Below are positions 16,391 to 23,474 of a DNA stretch of 44,530 bases, piece after piece. Under the pieces are notes generated by a model. That model worked only from the letters and a program-made list of their open reading frames with translations. It was not told the DNA's origin and made no database searches. The stretch lies in assembly GCA_018057925.1 (NCBI GenBank), contig JAGPCT010000025.1, positions 1 to 44,530 of the forward strand, given 5' to 3'. The DNA comes from Saprospiraceae bacterium. GTDB lineage: Bacteria > Bacteroidota > Bacteroidia > Chitinophagales > Saprospiraceae. Position 1 is the stretch's first letter. The number at the start of each line of letters is the position of its first letter. A program made the position numbers and the translations under genes.

Positions 16391-16527
16391 CCCCCTACGA
16401 AAACCGGTTTATCTTCGATGCTGCTTCGCGGTCGCTGAACAACGAATACTCAAAAGCACGGATGTGTCTTCCTTAATTAATAAGGTGGTAGATGTGCTTT
16501 TGTTTATTCGTCTTAATGTTTTAGTGG
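16384..16527 (-). repeat. 137-bp near-identical repeat with attC-like hairpin, copy 2
   Basis: Positions 16384-16520 are the partner of 14492-14628, with four mismatches and no gaps. The hairpin core (CGCTGAAC, AAAAGCAC/GTGCTTTT, TATTCG, GTT) is kept; the outer right arm is GTTTTAGTG, which can still pair with two extra bulged bases. It lies 7-14 bp past the stop of the small membrane protein gene at 16534. An apparent plus-strand reading frame across it is considered non-coding. Confidence 0.7.
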
Positions 16528-16533
16528 AAGTTT

Positions 16534-16725
16534 TTATTCTTTGTGTCTCTTTTTATAGTCTTTTATTATAATGTAAATTGTAGCAATGAAAGTAATTAGA
16601 AAAATTATGTCTAATGCTGGCATTTTAAACCTTAATGTCTGGAAGTTAAAATGTTTGAATAGTGTCGTGCCAAGTATAAAGGCTATTATTAGCCACATAA
16701 AGTTTATTCCTTTTTTTTTGTCCAT
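16534..16725 (-). CDS. Small two-helix membrane protein
   Basis: This 63-residue protein has two predicted membrane segments (about residues 10-24, WLIIAFILGTTLF, and 38-54, LDIIFLITFIATIYIII). A positively charged end, KDYKKRHKE, suggests a cytoplasmic C-terminus. It starts 12 nt after the stop of the DUF3667 gene on the same strand, so it is probably its partner. I recognise no family. The stop is followed within 14 bp by the hairpin repeat at 16384-16520. Confidence 0.65.
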   Translation of the reverse strand: MDKKKGINFMWLIIAFILGTTLFKHFNFQTLRFKMPALDIIFLITFIATIYIIIKDYKKRHKE

Positions 16726-16737
16726 ACCTATTTATAG

Positions 16738-17448
16738 TTATTTTATAAAGTCAATTAATATACCTAAAAGGATTGCTGTCAATGTAAAAGTTAACATACC
16801 TAAAATATATGCAAAGAAGGCTTTTACATAATTGCTTATTTTGGTTTTTCCGAAAAAATGTCCTACTGCCCAAGTTGTGTAAACAAAGCCAACAACGCCT
16901 GCAATTTGCATCAAGTTTAAATGTGTCAAACCTTGTATTATTCCAAAAACTGAATAAATAAGCATTCCAATACCCATAACAAAGCATAATAGAATTAGAA
17001 TTTCAAAAAAATTGAAAATATGTTTTTTGAAAAAGAGCTTCGTCCATAACGCAATAAAAATCCCCATAATCAAATTTGCATAACCATAATGGCCTTGAAC
17101 CCACTTGAAAATCTCAGTCGTTGTTGATTTCTTGCTGTCCAAATATTTTACATAACCGTCCTCAAAATGAAAAAAATGATTACATAATGTGTAGATTATT
17201 GAAGTAACAATAATGAAAATGATGGGTTTAACAAGTCTGCTTCTATTTTCGGTAAGATAATTCTTTATATTTTGTCCTGGATTTGTTACAAGTTCTCTAA
17301 TTGTAAACAAAATTCCTCGTTCAAAATGTAGAACGTGTTCAATTTCGTGAACAATGTAATGCCCGTCAATTCGTTTTAGACTTGTCGGGTGTCCGCAGTC
17401 TGGACAAAATTTTGAATTTACTTCTCTATTACAGTTTTTACAGTTCAT
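16738..17448 (-). CDS. DUF3667 family membrane protein with zinc ribbon
   Basis: This 236-residue protein begins with a four-cysteine zinc ribbon (C3, C6, C15, C18 in NCKNCN...KFCPDCGH). The DUF3667 block IVHEIEHVLHFERGILFTIR and ENRSRLVKPIIFIIVTSIIY follows, then several membrane helices to the C-terminus. The family is common in Bacteroidota, with unknown function. The gene is low in GC and sits in the cassette-like island with the small membrane protein downstream. The start is the ATG at 17446-17448, right before the cysteine motif. Confidence 0.82.
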   Translation of the reverse strand: MNCKNCNREVNSKFCPDCGHPTSLKRIDGHYIVHEIEHVLHFERGILFTIRELVTNPGQNIKNYLTENRSRLVKPIIFIIVTSIIYTLCNHFFHFEDGYVKYLDSKKSTTTEIFKWVQGHYGYANLIMGIFIALWTKLFFKKHIFNFFEILILLCFVMGIGMLIYSVFGIIQGLTHLNLMQIAGVVGFVYTTWAVGHFFGKTKISNYVKAFFAYILGMLTFTLTAILLGILIDFIK

Positions 17449-17508
17449 TTAGGTCATTAAATACATTGTTAATTATTGTTTTTTGTTTGGATCTGTAAAA
17501 TTGCCACC

Positions 17509-17606
17509 AACAATTGTATTCCCGCAATCTTGTGTATATTTTCATATAAATGTACGCATAATCCTGATAAGTCCAAATAATCTAAGGGAGAATTAACGTC
17601 TTTTTC
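17509..17606 (+). repeat. Diverged direct repeat, copy 2 (partner at 1-100)
   Basis: This aligns to the first 100 bases of the window in the same orientation, sharing AACAATTGTAT, TTTTCATATAAATGTA, CTGATA and AAGGGAGAA. It lies between the DUF3667 gene start and higB. The rest of the 17449-17735 gap holds only the higB promoter region. Confidence 0.6.
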
Positions 17607-17711
17607 CATAATTGCCAATCAATATTCCTTAATGTTTAATGTTGACAGAGATTCGTCTCAAACAGTCCTAAAAAAATTTTAATAAAATTTCCCGCTTTGG
17701 GAACTAATTTA

Positions 17712-17719
17712 TATCTTTG
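17712..17719 (+). promoter_or_regulatory. Probable -7 box of higBA
   Basis: TATCTTTG matches TAnnTTTG exactly and lies 16 bp upstream of the TTG start of higB, implying a very short leader. HigA proteins commonly repress such promoters, but no clear operator palindrome was identified here. Confidence 0.5.
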
Positions 17720-17735
17720 TCGAAACAAAAAATAA

Positions 17736-18029
17736 TTGAGAGTTATTGCAAAGAAAATACTACGTGATTTTTGGGAAAAACATTCTGATTGTGAGCAACA
17801 ACTTAAATCGTGGTATCAAGAAGCTGATATAGGGACATGGAAGAATTTAAATGAATTAAAAAATGAATATCCAAGTTCAAGTATTTTAGAAAACAATAGA
17901 GTTTGTTTTAACATTAAAGGCAATAATTATCGCTTAATTGTAATGATAAACTTTAATTATCAATTGATGTGGATTCGATTTATTGGAACCCATACTGAAT
18001 ATGATAAAATAAATGCAAATAAAATTTAA
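17736..18029 (+). CDS. higB: Type II toxin HigB (RelE-like mRNA interferase)
   Basis: This 97-residue protein matches the HigB family from its first residues: RVIAKKILRDFWEKHSDCEQ, then LKSWYQEADIGTWKNLNELK and the C-terminal block YRLIVMINFNYQLMWIRFIG followed by THTEYDKI. HigB toxins cleave mRNA at the ribosome. The start is a TTG; the family sequence begins exactly there and no in-frame ATG lies nearby. The stop is followed directly by the ATG of higA, in the toxin-first order typical of hig loci. It is AT-rich like the rest of the island. Confidence 0.9.
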   Translation: MRVIAKKILRDFWEKHSDCEQQLKSWYQEADIGTWKNLNELKNEYPSSSILENNRVCFNIKGNNYRLIVMINFNYQLMWIRFIGTHTEYDKINANKI

Positions 18030-18389
18030 ATGATGAAATTAAAACCTATAAAAACAGAACAAGATTATTTTCATGCCTTAGAAAGACTTGAGCTGATTTT
18101 TGATGCCGTTCCAGGAACAAATGAAGGTGATGAATTGGAGATTTTGGGAATTTTACTTGAAAACTATGAAAATGAACACTTCCCTATCGAATTACCTGAT
18201 CCAATTGAAGCAATTAAATTCAAAATGGAGCAGTTAAATTATTCTCAAAATGATTTAGCTAAAGTCATTGGATTAAAAAGCAGAGCTAGTGAAATTTTAA
18301 ATAAAAAACGAAAATTAACTTTGGATATGATTCGTAAACTAACAGTAAAACTAAATATTCCTTCAGAAGTATTAATTCAAGCATATTAA
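18030..18389 (+). CDS. higA: Type II antitoxin HigA (XRE-family HTH)
   Basis: This 119-residue protein has an N-terminal helical part (KTEQDYFHALERLELIFDAV, PGTNEGDELEILGILLENYE) characteristic of the longer HigA type. The C-terminal XRE helix-turn-helix covers about residues 70-115 (YSQNDLAKVIGLKSRASEIL). It should neutralise HigB and repress the operon promoter. It starts at the base after the HigB stop. It is followed 18 bp later by a long inverted-repeat region (18407-18562). Confidence 0.9.
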   Translation: MMKLKPIKTEQDYFHALERLELIFDAVPGTNEGDELEILGILLENYENEHFPIELPDPIEAIKFKMEQLNYSQNDLAKVIGLKSRASEILNKKRKLTLDMIRKLTVKLNIPSEVLIQAY

Positions 18390-18406
18390 ATTAGAACTTC
18401 TGCCAA

Positions 18407-18562
18407 CTAACAAATTGGCAATTAACCCGGCAAAGTGCTTCTATTGAGTTCGATATTTATTGGGATGCAAGGTCGAAGAGCCGTAATTCTATTCATTCCG
18501 ATACTTCGGGATGCTAAAAGCAGCTCCGTCGCCAATTTGCCCACCGATTGTGATTTAGTTAG
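18407..18562 (+). other. Long inverted-repeat region after higA (possible attC-like site)
   Basis: CTAAC (18407-18411) runs into CAAATTGGC (18411-18419). The exact complements are GCCAATTTG (18531-18539) and GTTAG (18558-18562), a nested pair of arms 120-150 bp apart just after the higA stop. The nesting of CTAAC/GTTAG outside a second arm is what an integron attC shows. However, the spacers are very unequal and the region shares no sequence with the 137-bp repeats, so this is weaker than those two. Confidence 0.35.
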
Positions 18563-18565
18563 AGA

Positions 18566-18663
18566 AATTCCACATTAGACGAATGCAAAACGATTATTAC
18601 ATCGGCGTGCCCCTCATAAAAACCGTTAAACGGTTTTTCAAAACTTTTACTGCCGATTTCGGG
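18566..18663 (-). mobile_element. MITE-like palindromic element, copy F (degenerate)
   Basis: This mutated copy recognisably keeps CACATTAGACGAATGC, ACATCGGCGTG, ACGGTTTTTCAAAACTTTTACTG and the TTCGGG end. It abuts the TAA of the Lrp gene (18665-18667) and marks the right edge of the low-GC island. Inverted ends and target duplication are no longer recognisable. Confidence 0.5.
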
Positions 18664-18664
18664 A

Positions 18665-19153
18665 TTAATAATCTTTATTGAGTTCTATTTCGACGACGTC
18701 AATCTGCCTGCTCAATCCTTCATCCAGTGAAATCATAGTCTCCGTATTGGCGACACCTTTAATATTAATAATCTTACCGTGCAAGATATTTTTGAGGTGT
18801 TGGTTGTTTTTACAGATAAGCTGGACAATTGCACTAAAACGTCCGGTTGTAAGGTTTACATTTGTGATCTCAGGAATGCGTTTAAATGCATCGACGACTT
18901 CCTTATACTTGGCTCCTTCCGAAAAGCTAACACCGACAAATGCTTTTATTTCATAACCCAAACGAGTATGGTCAGCAATAAGGTGCATTGCCTTAATAAC
19001 TCCGATTTGTTCCAATTTTTTCATCCTAACGTGGATGGTACCACCGGATACTTCTAACTGATTGGCAATTTCAGCATAAGTTGAATTAGCATCCTTCATC
19101 AAAATGGATAAAATTTGCTTGTCAATTCGATCTAAATCGTGATCTTTGTTCAT
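18665..19153 (-). CDS. Lrp/AsnC family transcriptional regulator
   Basis: This 162-residue protein has the usual two-domain layout. An N-terminal winged HTH covers about residues 6-55 (LDRIDKQILSILMKDANSTY, ... SGGTIHVRMKKLEQIGVI). A C-terminal RAM ligand-binding domain covers about 70-155 (FVGVSFSEGAKYKEVVDAF, ... NVNLTTGRFSAIVQL). Lrp/AsnC proteins act as dimers or octamers and respond to amino acids. The window encodes several amino-acid enzymes (SdaA, TnaA, Tpl), but none is adjacent, so targets are unknown. It is divergent from the S41-like gene across 110 bp. Confidence 0.92.
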   Translation of the reverse strand: MNKDHDLDRIDKQILSILMKDANSTYAEIANQLEVSGGTIHVRMKKLEQIGVIKAMHLIADHTRLGYEIKAFVGVSFSEGAKYKEVVDAFKRIPEITNVNLTTGRFSAIVQLICKNNQHLKNILHGKIINIKGVANTETMISLDEGLSRQIDVVEIELNKDY

Positions 19154-19263
19154 GCGAAATGATGGTTTTGTTGTATTTTTATAAAAATGTTAAAATGAAA
19201 TAACACAAATTTACACAAAATGTTTAATAAAATTTTTAAAATACTGAACTTGATTTAAATTTT

Positions 19264-20172
19264 ATGTATAAATACTTGTTTCCATTTGCTATTTCAGCTA
19301 CTTTCGTTGCAGTCCTTCAATTATCAAATTATGGTATAAATATAGACAAAAAACCCGTTTTGTTGAATAAAAACGAAAATGTTGACGCAACAGATGAAAT
19401 ATATAAATACTTAGTGAGATTTAATCCGAACTTATCTGACACATTGAATCTGTCTTCTGCACTTTCTTATTCCCCTACTAACAACTTTAATACGGTGGAG
19501 ATCATCGATGCAAATTCATTTACTGAAAATTTCCGCATCATGCCCAACCCGGCTGCTGAAGCTGACAATAAGCACATCAAGCCCGATATTATAAATAATT
19601 ATAGGGTTGTGTCTGAAGAGAAGTCTCGAGTAGGCTACATCTCAGTGATAAGCCTAAAAACTATGGCGTATGCGTCTTTTATGACAACTATGGAAAAACT
19701 GGCCGGAAAACAAGGCATTGATACCTTATATATTGATTTGAGAAGATGTAGTGACGGCCTGGATGTAGAGGTGGTAAAGATAGCCAATCAATTTTTTGTC
19801 CGTGAAGGTGTCCGGATGCTGGAAGAATATTTTTTTAATGGAAATAAAAATGAATTTAAATCTACCGGAAAAGCTTTCTTTCCGGTAAAACATATCTACC
19901 TAATGGTCGGCAAAAACACCGGGCCTATGCCTATTTTGTTGTGTAGAATGCTCGCTGCCACCGGATATACAAGTATTTTGGGAAGTAAGACACAGCCGGT
20001 TCCGCCTGTTGTTCGGTATTTTCCCCTTTCTGATGGCAGATATGTGCGCTTGCCCGTGGGTACATACCGATTTTATTCCGATGAAAATGATGCTTTCTTT
20101 CCGGCTTTGACGCCTCCCGCCATTGATAGACAATTAGACAGCATTCAGCTCGAAAAGTTGATACATTTATAG
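19264..20172 (+). CDS. Secreted S41-like protein, probably without protease activity
   Basis: The 302-residue protein begins with a hydrophobic signal or anchor segment (residues 4-25). The core resembles the C-terminal processing peptidase fold: a strand-helix unit TLYIDLRRCSDGLDVEVVKI corresponds to IDLRxNxGG, and HIYLMVGKNTGPMPILLCRM corresponds to the segment holding the nucleophile. Where active members have a serine (NxxSxSxA), this protein has TGPMP, so the catalytic serine is missing. A lysine in ILGSKTQ remains at about the expected distance. A non-proteolytic role is the simplest reading. The family call rests on pattern similarity and is moderate. Confidence 0.65.
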   Translation: MYKYLFPFAISATFVAVLQLSNYGINIDKKPVLLNKNENVDATDEIYKYLVRFNPNLSDTLNLSSALSYSPTNNFNTVEIIDANSFTENFRIMPNPAAEADNKHIKPDIINNYRVVSEEKSRVGYISVISLKTMAYASFMTTMEKLAGKQGIDTLYIDLRRCSDGLDVEVVKIANQFFVREGVRMLEEYFFNGNKNEFKSTGKAFFPVKHIYLMVGKNTGPMPILLCRMLAATGYTSILGSKTQPVPPVVRYFPLSDGRYVRLPVGTYRFYSDENDAFFPALTPPAIDRQLDSIQLEKLIHL

Positions 20173-20212
20173 ATGCGGCTGATCTTATGCTTTTACTGTA
20201 AAATGGAATGGG

Positions 20213-20782
20213 TTACGGTCTGATTATCTTAATATCGCCATTGACTTCCATACTGATAATCGTTGAACTCGATGATGGTTCTATATCATCTCGACGAAAA
20301 TGAACAATATAATCCATTGATTCCCGGATTGCGCTTTGAATCTCCGTATATAGGCGAGGTGTAGGCTGTCCACTAATGTTGGCCGATGTGGAAACAATAG
20401 GCTTGCCATACAATGCCAACAAATCTCCACAAAACTCATCTTTTGGAATCCGAATAGCTACTGTGCCGTCTCCGGAAATAGTAGAAGGGGCAAGGTTTTT
20501 GGCGTTTTTAAGAACAAAGGTAACCGGTTTGATACTATTAAGTGCGTAGTCCAGCATCGCCGAAGAAGGCATATCCGCATATTCTTGAATGGCATCGATA
20601 TCTTTGACAAGGATGACAAACGATTTGGAATCAGGTCTATGTTTTATGTCAAAGATCTTTCCTACTGCTTCATTGTTGGTGGCATCACAGCCTATTCCCC
20701 ATACCGTATCAGTAGGATATAAGATCACGCCACCTGAACTTAAGGTCTGAAGACAGTTTTCGATATCTTTAGATAATAACAT
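20213..20782 (-). CDS. tsaC: Threonylcarbamoyl-AMP synthase (TsaC/YrdC/Sua5 family)
   Basis: This 189-residue YrdC-domain protein makes threonylcarbamoyl-AMP from threonine, bicarbonate and ATP for the t6A37 modification of tRNAs. Family blocks are GGVILYPTDTVWGIGCDATN, IFDIKHRPDSKSFVILV (the K-R-K/S pocket), VAIRIPKDEF and the signature PIVSTSANISGQP. There is no Sua5 C-terminal domain, so it is the short form. It converges on the S41-like gene with 40 nt between the stops. A -7 box (TATATTTG, minus strand) lies at 20818-20825. Confidence 0.92.
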   Translation of the reverse strand: MLLSKDIENCLQTLSSGGVILYPTDTVWGIGCDATNNEAVGKIFDIKHRPDSKSFVILVKDIDAIQEYADMPSSAMLDYALNSIKPVTFVLKNAKNLAPSTISGDGTVAIRIPKDEFCGDLLALYGKPIVSTSANISGQPTPRLYTEIQSAIRESMDYIVHFRRDDIEPSSSSTIISMEVNGDIKIIRP

Positions 20783-20817
20783 AAATGAGAAATGGTCTGA
20801 ATAATACTTTTATTCGG

Positions 20818-20825
20818 CAAATATA
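20818..20825 (-). promoter_or_regulatory. -7 box of tsaC
   Basis: Minus-strand TATATTTG matches TAnnTTTG, 35 bp upstream of the tsaC ATG, just outside the inverted repeat at 20862-20927. Confidence 0.45.
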
Positions 20826-20861
20826 TGTTTTGAAAGTTATGTAGTTGGCTAAAATATTTAA

Positions 20862-20927
20862 TAATACCGATTGGATCGTTGTTTAGGATAAGGTAATTGG
20901 ACTATTAAGACTATCCAATCGGTATTA
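20862..20927 (-). repeat. Second dispersed repeat family, copy 3, with perfect 15-bp inverted ends
   Basis: TAATACCGATTGGAT at 20862-20876 is the exact inverse of ATCCAATCGGTATTA at 20913-20927. The interior GTTGTTTAG...AATTGGACTATTA aligns with the reverse complement of 25366-25433. It is the only copy with intact inverted ends and lies in a divergent promoter region (tsaC and the lipoprotein), so it is not simply a terminator. Confidence 0.75.
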
Positions 20928-20987
20928 GCCAATCATATCTTATTCTTTCTAAAAATTTTTATACTTTTATCAAAAAGAAAATAAAAC

Positions 20988-21959
20988 ATGATGATTCGGA
21001 AACTTAGTCTTAGCAGCATAATAGTATTTCTTTTAGCTTTAACATCTTGTAAAACAGCTTATTTTACACACGTTGACGAGGTTGTCCCTCCAAAAAAACC
21101 GATTCCTGCTCATATTTTATCCATCCATGTTATTGATAGATCCATTGAAAAATCAGGATATTCAACTAAAAGCGACTTACTCACTGAAACAGACAAGACA
21201 CGAAATTCTTACATAAATAGTATTCTATACGGGCTTCCCGTTTCAACTAAAAAAAGTTTGCCGCCACGTCATGATGGAGTCGTCGATGGTATCGCTCCCA
21301 TGATACATTCTATTGAAGTGCCCAAAATAGCTGCCGGTGCAGATGCTTTGCTGTCCCTTGACCAATTTGAGCTCACGGAAACACGTACCTATAAAGACAT
21401 AAAAAAGAATCAACTGGATCCTTCCGGCAACAAATACACCATAGAAGCCGTATCCGGAAAAAGACTCATCTCCTTACGTACATATTGGCGTTTATATGAC
21501 GTCAAAACCAATCAAATGATAATGAACTTCCCTCAATATACCGAAAATAGCTATGAAACAGAAGGTCTTACACGTCAAAGTGTCAACCTCCAAATGGATA
21601 CTACACAAGTTGTTACAGCTTCCACTCTTGCCAAAAAACTAAGTGCTGCACTGATTAAAGACATCAACCCAATGGAACTCACCTCCCAATGGCAATATTA
21701 TACCAAAGGCAACGATATTATTAAAAAATCTGCTAAAATGATTAAATTGTCTGATTTCAGAAATGCAGCAGAATATCTGAGTGTTCAGGTTAAAAACATT
21801 GGTGAACCTAAGTATTTGGCTCGAGCCTATTACAACCTCGTGGTGGCATATTATTTCAATAATCAACGAGATAAAGCACTTCAAATGGCAGCATATCAAT
21901 ATAACCAGACCAATAGATTCGAATTTAAAGAATTATATGATAAAATCTATGCACGTTAG
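20988..21959 (+). CDS. Lipoprotein, DUF6340-like, with C-terminal TPR-type helices
   Basis: The 323-residue protein has a lipoprotein signal (ALTSC, the lipidated Cys at residue 21 by count from the first Met). The middle contains PKIAAGADALLSLDQFELTE, RLISLRTYWRLYDVKTNQMI and RQSVNLQMDTTQVV, a layout I associate, with some doubt, with the DUF6340 family of Bacteroidota. The last 75 residues (FRNAAEYLSVQVKN, ARAYYNLVVAYYFNNQRDKA) look like TPR helices. Surface or periplasmic anchoring is inferred; function is unknown. The gap after it (21960-22227) shows only a weak hairpin (AAGAG/CTCTT near 21969). Confidence 0.8.
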   Translation: MMIRKLSLSSIIVFLLALTSCKTAYFTHVDEVVPPKKPIPAHILSIHVIDRSIEKSGYSTKSDLLTETDKTRNSYINSILYGLPVSTKKSLPPRHDGVVDGIAPMIHSIEVPKIAAGADALLSLDQFELTETRTYKDIKKNQLDPSGNKYTIEAVSGKRLISLRTYWRLYDVKTNQMIMNFPQYTENSYETEGLTRQSVNLQMDTTQVVTASTLAKKLSAALIKDINPMELTSQWQYYTKGNDIIKKSAKMIKLSDFRNAAEYLSVQVKNIGEPKYLARAYYNLVVAYYFNNQRDKALQMAAYQYNQTNRFEFKELYDKIYAR

Positions 21960-22227
21960 GAGGAGGTAAAAGAGCGTCTCTTCTTATGTGCATCGTTGAA
22001 CTTGATTATACTAAAAAAGTATAGCTTACTCTTTACAGACCAATAAAAAATCAATATTCTACAATAAAAAGAATACTTGAAGGGCTTTTTTCCCAAATAT
22101 CAAAAGAATTTTTAAAAAACTTAGGGTCAATCTGTTGCATCTGAGAAAAATTGTCCTACCTTAGCATATAAATGTGTTTTTAATTTGTCTAAAATAAAAT
22201 TTAGCTTAGTCTAAAATAATTATCGGT

Positions 22228-23463
22228 ATGAGTATTGTAGAAATGCGTGTTCCCACCATCGGTGAATCAATTAATGAAGTTACCCTTTCCCAGTGGCTAA
22301 AGCCTGATGGGGCAATCATCAACATGGATGAGCCCATCTGTGAGTTTGAATCTGATAAGGCAACCCTGGAATTTCCGGCCGAAGCCGGTGGCAAGTTAAT
22401 ATACGTTGCATCAGAAGGTGAAGACCTAAAAATAGGCGACCTTGTAGCTAAAATAGATACTTCTTTTGCCGGCGCATCTCCCGAATCATCGGCCAAGCAG
22501 TCTGAAATTAAGCAAGATCCTAAGCCTGCCGATACTCAACCTATTCCTTCGGCCAATTATGCCACCGGAACGCCATCCCCTGCAGCAGCTAAAACACTCG
22601 CAGAAAAAGGTATCGACCCGGCATCTGTGTCAGGAACAGGAAAAGATGGACGTATAACCAAAGAAGATGCACAAAAAGCTGAAGTACCTACTGTTCAAAC
22701 TCCCCCTACAGCTAAAGCTACAGAAACCACATCTTCAACAGTCCCTTCTGCGGCATTTTCCAGAACAGAACGCATTGAGAAAATGAGTCGTATGCGCCGT
22801 ACGATAGCCAACCGGCTCGTATCAGCAAAGAACAACACCGCCATGTTGACCACCTTCAATGAAGTGGATCTCACCAACATCAACGCCATGCGTACCAAAT
22901 ACCAAGATGCCTTCGTCGCAAAATACGGCATCAAATTAGGCTACATGTCTCTTTTTTCTAAAGCTTGTGCTGCCGTATTGATTGAAATGCCTGAAATCAA
23001 CGCAAGCATTGAAGGTGACAACTTTATTTACCACGATTATGCGGACATCTCGATAGCTGTTTCAACTCCAACCGGATTAGTTGTTCCGCCTGTACATAAT
23101 GTTGAAAGCCTTCAGCTTCATGAAATTGAGTTCAAGATAAAAGAGCTCGCCGACAAAGCACGTAACAACAAGCTAACATTGGATGAAATGAAAGGCGGTA
23201 CCTTTACCATAACCAATGGCGGTATTTTTGGAAGCATGATGAGTACGCCTATCCTCAACGAGCCACAATCAGCTATTCTTGGCATGCATGCTATCATCAA
23301 TAGACCTGTCGCTATTGGCAATCAAGTGGAGATTAGACCTATGATGTATCTCGCTATGTCTTATGACCATAGAGTAATTGACGGATCCAGTTCAGTAACC
23401 TTCTTGGTTAGAGTAAAGAAACTCTTAGAAGATCCAACCTTGTTGTTTTTAGGGTTGGTATAA
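22228..23463 (+). CDS. odhB: 2-oxoglutarate dehydrogenase E2, dihydrolipoamide succinyltransferase
   Basis: The 411-residue protein starts [20 protein letters not shown], with the lipoyl lysine in [15 protein letters not shown], typical of the 2-oxoglutarate complex. A binding domain for E1/E3 lies near residues 110-150 ([20 protein letters not shown]). The catalytic domain covers about 180-411 with the active-site block [10 protein letters not shown]. It transfers succinyl groups to CoA in the TCA cycle. The E1 gene (sucA), often next to it, is absent here. It converges with sdaA, with only 11 nt between stops and no evident terminator. Confidence 0.94.
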   Translation: MSIVEMRVPTIGESINEVTLSQWLKPDGAIINMDEPICEFESDKATLEFPAEAGGKLIYVASEGEDLKIGDLVAKIDTSFAGASPESSAKQSEIKQDPKPADTQPIPSANYATGTPSPAAAKTLAEKGIDPASVSGTGKDGRITKEDAQKAEVPTVQTPPTAKATETTSSTVPSAAFSRTERIEKMSRMRRTIANRLVSAKNNTAMLTTFNEVDLTNINAMRTKYQDAFVAKYGIKLGYMSLFSKACAAVLIEMPEINASIEGDNFIYHDYADISIAVSTPTGLVVPPVHNVESLQLHEIEFKIKELADKARNNKLTLDEMKGGTFTITNGGIFGSMMSTPILNEPQSAILGMHAIINRPVAIGNQVEIRPMMYLAMSYDHRVIDGSSSVTFLVRVKKLLEDPTLLFLGLV

Positions 23464-23474
23464 AAGAGGATTTA

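Noticed and set aside
16368-16571. Plus-strand frame of 67 codons across the 137-bp repeat
   Set aside because: It lies within a hairpin repeat, has no promoter or family signal, and the repeat explains it better than a protein gene does.
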